DNA of 64,000 bases from Propioniciclava soli (GTDB lineage Bacteria; Actinomycetota; Actinomycetes; Propionibacteriales; Propionibacteriaceae), in assembly GCF_014858005.1 (NCBI RefSeq), contig NZ_JACYOT010000005.1:124001-188000 (forward strand). Direction: 5' to 3'. How positions within the stretch are numbered: position 1 is the stretch's first letter; each line of letters starts with the position of its first letter. Both the position numbers and the translations under genes were made by a program. Below the pieces are notes generated by a model. The model searched no databases, was not told where the DNA came from, and saw only the letters and a list, made by a program, of their open reading frames with translations. Below are positions 60,941 through 64,000 of the stretch, in pieces.

Positions 60941-61539
60941 CGGGCCTCCTCCGGGTGCTCGGCCAGGTAGCGGGCCCGCAGTTTCGCGGCCTCACGCAGG
61001 TAGTCCAGCCCCGTCACCACGGTGAGCACCAACGCCAGGATCATCGCCGCCCACGCGAGCCACCCCCACCACACCGGCATCAGCGCCAGCCCGGGCAGGA
61101 ACAGGATGATCGCGACGGCCTGCAGGACGGTCTTGAGCTTGCCACCGCGGTTCGCCGCCATCACGCCGTACTTGATGATCGCCCACCGGAGCACGGTGAT
61201 GCCCCACTCGCGGACGAGGATGACCACGGTGATCCACCACGGCAGCTCGGCGAGGATGCTGAGGCCCACGAACGCCATGCCGGTGATGGCCTTGTCGGCG
61301 ATCGGATCCCACAGCTTCCCGAAGTCCGTCACCAGGTTGTGCTTGCGGGCGATGTGCCCGTCCACCGCGTCGGTGATGATCGCCAGGGTGAACACGGCGG
61401 TCGCCACCCAGCGCATCACGGGGTCGGCGGGGAAGGCCAGCAGCACCCAGCCGAGGAGCGGAACCATCACCAGCCGCAGGCCGGTGAGCACGTTGGGCAG
61501 GTTCCAGTTGCTGGGCGGTGTGGTGGGTGCTGCGCTCAT
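60937..61539 (-). CDS. pgsA: CDP-diacylglycerol-glycerol-3-phosphate 3-phosphatidyltransferase
   Basis: Makes phosphatidylglycerol phosphate, the first step to phosphatidylglycerol and cardiolipin, in the membrane. The 200-residue protein has the CDP-alcohol phosphotransferase motif in DAVDGHIARKHNLVTDFG and KLWDPIADK, with all four Asp, the Gly and the Ala-Arg of D-x2-DG-x2-AR-x8-G-x3-D-x3-D. Several membrane segments are visible, for example VVTGLDYL at the end and PLLGWVLLAFPADPVM at the start. Its start overlaps the rimO stop by four bases. The phosphatidylinositol-phosphate synthase paralogue would be distinct and is not here. Confidence 0.94.
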   Translation of the reverse strand: MSAAPTTPPSNWNLPNVLTGLRLVMVPLLGWVLLAFPADPVMRWVATAVFTLAIITDAVDGHIARKHNLVTDFGKLWDPIADKAITGMAFVGLSILAELPWWITVVILVREWGITVLRWAIIKYGVMAANRGGKLKTVLQAVAIILFLPGLALMPVWWGWLAWAAMILALVLTVVTGLDYLREAAKLRARYLAEHPEEAR

Positions 61540-62969
61540 CGCGAAGTCTCCTCCCGCACGATCAGGTCGACGCCGTCCGACGCCTCGACCCTACCCCACA
61601 CCAGGTCGCCCACCGCGCGGCGCGCGGCACCCCCCGGCACGAGGCAGACCCCATCGACCTCCGGGCCCTGGTGGGCCGCGCGACCCACCGCGTCCGGGCC
61701 GTCGGTCGACTCGACCAACACCCGGACGCGCTCGCCGACCCGCTCGGCCGCCCGCTGGTCGACCAGCTCGGTGGCGAGGTCGTTGACGCGTTCGAACCGC
61801 TCCGCCACGACGTCCGCGGCCACGTGATCGCCGAGACCGACGGCCTCGGTCCCCTCCTCGTCGGAGTAGGGGAAGACGCCGAGCGCGTCCAGCCGCGCCC
61901 GCTCGACGAAATCGACGAGCAGGTCGACGTCGGCCTCGGTCTCGCCGGGGAAGCCCACGATCACGTTGCTGCGGACGCCGGCGTCCGGCCGCAGCGCCCG
62001 AATGCGGTCCAGGAGGCCCAGGAACGACGCGGGATCCCCGAAGCGGCGCATGCGACGGAGCACCGCGGGCGCCGCGTGCTGGAAGCTGAGGTCGAAATAG
62101 GGCACGACCTTCTCCAGGCTGCACATCGTCTCGATCAGGCCCGGCCGGATCTCGGCCGGCTGCAGGTAGCTCACGCGGATCCACTCCAGGCCGTCGATGC
62201 GGTCGAGCTCGCCCAGGAGTCGTTCCAGCGCGCCCAGCTCACCGAGATCCTTGCCGTAGGACGATGTGTTCTCGCTCACCAGGAACGCCTCGCGCACCCC
62301 CTGCCCGACGAGCTGGCGCACCTCGGCCACCACGTCGTCCACGCCGCGGCTCAGGAACGAGCCGCGGAAGCCCGGGATGGCGCAGAACGCGCAGCGCCGG
62401 TCGCAGCCGGAGGCGATCTTCACCGCCGCGGACGGCCCGCCGGTCAGGCGTCGCCGCACCGGCCGCGGGCCGGACGCGGGCGCGAGGCCGTCCGGCAACG
62501 CGCCCAGCCCGGGCACGACCACCCCGGACGCGGCCGGGCGGCGCGCGGCCGGTGCCACCGGGAGGAGACGCCGCCGGTCCGACGGCGTGTGGGCCTCGAC
62601 GTGCGCCCCGGCCATCACGAGGCGGATCCGCTCGTCGATGTCGGCGTAGGCATCGAAGCCGAGGACGGCGTCCGCCTCGGGCAGCGCCTCGGCCAGCTCG
62701 CGTCCGTACCGTTCGGCCATGCATCCGACCGCGACGACGCGCTGCGTCGGGCCGGCACCCTTCAGGTCGGCGGCAGCCAGGAGGGTGTCGATCGAGTCCT
62801 TCTTGGCCGATTCGATGAAGCCGCACGTGTTGACGACGATGGCCTCGGCGTCGCCGGGCTCCTCGACCAGGGTGAACCCACCGGTCTCCAGCCGCCCGGC
62901 CAGCTCGTCGGAGTCGACCTCGTTGCGGGCGCAGCCGAGGGACACGATGTGGACGCGGGTGGAGGTCAC
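61536..62969 (-). CDS. rimO: ribosomal protein S12 methylthiotransferase RimO
   Basis: Radical SAM enzyme that methylthiolates Asp88 of ribosomal protein S12. The 477-residue protein starts with VHIVSLGCARNEVDSDELAG, the UPF0004 motif, followed by AIVVNTCGFIESAKKDSIDT and AVGCMAERYGRELAEALPEA. The radical SAM Cys motif is IASGCDRRCAFCAIPGFRGS, and QHAAPAVLRRMRRFG belongs to the core; a TRAM domain ends it. The S12-specific first motif fits RimO rather than MiaB, which is elsewhere. GTG start with TACCCT six bases upstream. It is first in the rimO-pgsA-cinA operon. Confidence 0.95.
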   Translation of the reverse strand: MTSTRVHIVSLGCARNEVDSDELAGRLETGGFTLVEEPGDAEAIVVNTCGFIESAKKDSIDTLLAAADLKGAGPTQRVVAVGCMAERYGRELAEALPEADAVLGFDAYADIDERIRLVMAGAHVEAHTPSDRRRLLPVAPAARRPAASGVVVPGLGALPDGLAPASGPRPVRRRLTGGPSAAVKIASGCDRRCAFCAIPGFRGSFLSRGVDDVVAEVRQLVGQGVREAFLVSENTSSYGKDLGELGALERLLGELDRIDGLEWIRVSYLQPAEIRPGLIETMCSLEKVVPYFDLSFQHAAPAVLRRMRRFGDPASFLGLLDRIRALRPDAGVRSNVIVGFPGETEADVDLLVDFVERARLDALGVFPYSDEEGTEAVGLGDHVAADVVAERFERVNDLATELVDQRAAERVGERVRVLVESTDGPDAVGRAAHQGPEVDGVCLVPGGAARRAVGDLVWGRVEASDGVDLIVREETSR

Positions 62970-62975
62970 GCCGCA

Positions 62976-62981
62976 AGGGTA
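62976..62981 (-). promoter_or_regulatory. -10 box of a probable leaderless promoter (rimO operon)
   Basis: TACCCT on the minus strand, six bases before the rimO GTG; no ribosome-binding sequence. Confidence 0.5.
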
Positions 62982-63034
62982 TCCGGGGTGAGGAGCAGGT
63001 CGTTGCGTGCCCGCTCCACCCCGAGCCGGACGCC

Positions 63035-63069
63035 GACGAGCGGGAAGCCCCCAGGGCCTCCCGCTCGTC
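63035..63069 (-). terminator. hairpin terminator of the SVSYG-repeat gene
   Basis: Stem GACGAGCGGGA / TCCCGCTCGTC (11 pairs), one mismatch, four more pairs, loop CCA. It begins 14 bases after the stop codon. Confidence 0.75.
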
Positions 63070-63082
63070 CGCGGCCAGTCAC

Positions 63083-63364
63083 TCAGTACGAGACCGACCC
63101 GTACGACACCGAGCTCGAGGGTGCGGCGCCGTAGGAGACCGAACCGTACGACACGGAACCATAGGAGACCGACCCGTAGGAGACCGACCCGTACGACACC
63201 GACCCATAGGACACCGAGCTGGAGGGGGCGGCGCCGTAGGAGACCGAGCCGTACGAGACCGAATCGGGGGCCGAGCCGCCCGGCAGGGCGTAGGACACAC
63301 TGCCCAGGGCCAGGGCTCCGGCGGCGAGGGTGCCGGTGGCGGCGAGCGCGAGACGCTTGATCAT
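63083..63364 (-). CDS. secreted SVSYG-pentapeptide-repeat protein
   Basis: A 93-residue protein with a signal peptide (MIKRLALAATGTLAAGALA, likely cleaved after Ala19 or at Ala26) and a mature part of about 70 residues built from 11 copies of SVSY, mostly as SVSYG, with two AAPSS spacers splitting them 3, 6 and 2. The DNA units differ only by synonymous third positions, so the peptide repeat is under selection. There is no Cys, few charges and no known domain. Low-complexity Ser/Tyr/Gly repeats suggest an exported structural or aggregating protein, but I know of no family. The ATG follows GGGGA by five bases; a terminator hairpin follows the stop. Confidence 0.8.
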   Translation of the reverse strand: MIKRLALAATGTLAAGALALGSVSYALPGGSAPDSVSYGSVSYGAAPSSSVSYGSVSYGSVSYGSVSYGSVSYGSVSYGAAPSSSVSYGSVSY

Positions 63365-63541
63365 TTTTTCCCCAATCACTCAGTGTTCTTTGCCCACACG
63401 ATCTGCGGCGGTCACCGGTGTGGGTGATTCACACCCTAGTCAACAGCGATCCGCGGCGTGAAGTTGAACACGGCGGGGGAGGAAGAAATTCACCCATGCG
63501 CCCCCCCTGGGCCCACCCATGGGGCCATCAGGGGGCGAAAC

Positions 63542-63568
63542 CGCCCCGGCTCGGCACGAGCCGGGGCG
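63542..63568 (-). terminator. hairpin terminator after the aldo/keto reductase gene
   Basis: Perfect 12-bp stem CGCCCCGGCTCG / CGAGCCGGGGCG with loop GCA, 16 bases after the stop codon. Confidence 0.75.
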
Positions 63569-63584
63569 TCCGAGAGGGGCTCGC

Positions 63585-64000
63585 TCAGCGCTGCAACACT
63601 GCGGCGCTGATGCGCTCCACCTCGTCCTGCGTCAGGTCCAGTTCCATGGCCAGGGCCGAGTCGGTGATCGAGGCCGGTCGGGACGCACCCGGGATCGGGA
63701 TGACGTGGTCACCCAAGGCCAGTTCCCAGGCGAGCGTGACCTGCTGCGGGCTGACGCCGTGGGCGTCCGCCACCTGGGCGATCGCGGCGAAACGCTCGCC
63801 GACCGCTGCCGCTCCCCCGCCGGTGCCACCCAGCGGCGACCAGGGCAGGAAGGCGATGCCGTGCTCACCGCAGTGCTCCAACTCCGACAACGAGGTGTGG
63901 TTGAACTTCGGGGAGAACTCGTTCTGCACCGCCGCGAGCCCACCCTCGCCAAGCACCTCGAGGGCGATGTCGATCTCCTCGACGTTCGCGTTGGAGATCC
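63585..64000 (-). CDS. aldo/keto reductase (partial, N-terminus outside window)
   Basis: The visible 138 residues are the C-terminal part of an NADPH-dependent (alpha/beta)8-barrel aldo/keto reductase. GISNANVEEIDIALEVLGE and AVQNEFSPKFNHTSLSELEH are the usual barrel strands 6-7, IAFLPWSPLGGTG the strand before the cofactor loop, and QVTLAWELALGDHVIPIPGA then SRPASITDSALAM the cofactor phosphate-binding site. The gene enters from the right edge; catalytic Tyr and Lys would be beyond it. The reaction is probably reduction of an aldehyde or ketone; the substrate is unknown. Confidence 0.9.
   Translation of the reverse strand, partial: ISNANVEEIDIALEVLGEGGLAAVQNEFSPKFNHTSLSELEHCGEHGIAFLPWSPLGGTGGGAAAVGERFAAIAQVADAHGVSPQQVTLAWELALGDHVIPIPGASRPASITDSALAMELDLTQDEVERISAAVLQR

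Noticed and set aside
61591-62184. 197-codon Arg/Gly-rich minus-strand frame inside rimO
   Set aside because: Out-of-frame shadow of rimO in the same strand.
63087-63260. Tandem 15-nt repeats as a possible CRISPR or satellite array
   Set aside because: The period matches five codons, differences are synonymous, and a signal peptide precedes it, so it is a coding repeat.

Overview
The window is a gene-dense, GC-rich (roughly 70 percent by eye) chromosomal segment of an actinobacterium. Family markers are SepH, DUF4193, DUF3046, DUF5998, a SigA/SigB sigma pair, a ParC/ParE-type second type II topoisomerase, NrdJ-NrdR beside LexA, an MT0933-type small protein and many start codons that sit 6 to 8 bases after a TANNNT -10 box. 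The B12-dependent ribonucleotide reductase and overall gene order suggest Propionibacteriales or Propionibacteriaceae, but that placement is inference. I see no tRNA, rRNA, insertion sequence, prophage or CRISPR.

Layout. 1-3.9 kb: DUF4193 (partial), SepH lacking its usual N-terminus, and a coupled DUF5998 / phosphodiesterase / thymidine kinase operon. 4-10.7 kb: App1-like phosphatase, topoisomerase IV subunit A, carbonic anhydrase, topoisomerase IV subunit B and a DUF7455 zinc-ribbon protein. 10.8-15.6 kb: flavin monooxygenase, macrodomain protein, an AztD-like zinc protein with a Zur-box-like operator, a frame-disrupted lipoprotein gene, and a gene-free stretch with two inverted arrays of 20-nt repeats. 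15.6-20.4 kb: primary and group 2 sigma factors around a prolyl oligopeptidase. 20.5-24 kb: a four-gene MacAB-like export operon with overlapping genes. 24-38 kb: thioesterase, PAC2 protein, HrpA helicase, DUF1707 protein between two related palindromes, second prolyl oligopeptidase, flavin-binding proteins and membrane proteins. 38-43.3 kb: polar amino-acid ABC importer, an inositol-monophosphatase remnant, and an orphan sugar-binding lipoprotein divergent from a FadR-type repressor.

43.8-51.2 kb is a DNA-metabolism and SOS block: NrdJ, NrdR with tandem NrdR boxes, a DivS/ChiZ-position membrane protein, LexA and DinG-type helicase; three LexA boxes lie between lexA and the divergent membrane protein. 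51.2-57.7 kb: lactonase, HflX, DapF, MiaA, MT0933-like protein and MiaB. 57.7-63 kb: RecX, RecA (a LexA-box promoter plus a PafBC-type promoter), DUF3046, a ClgR-like regulator, CinA, PgsA and RimO. The window ends with a secreted protein made almost entirely of SVSYG repeats and a partial aldo/keto reductase.

Functionally the window joins cell-cycle and genome maintenance (topoisomerase IV, SepH, LexA/RecA/RecX/DinG, NrdJ/NrdR) with core translation modification (MiaA, MiaB, RimO, HflX). The most unusual item is the SVSYG-repeat protein. The best regulatory sites are the LexA boxes, the two recA promoters, the NrdR boxes, the Zur-like box and the FadR-type operator.
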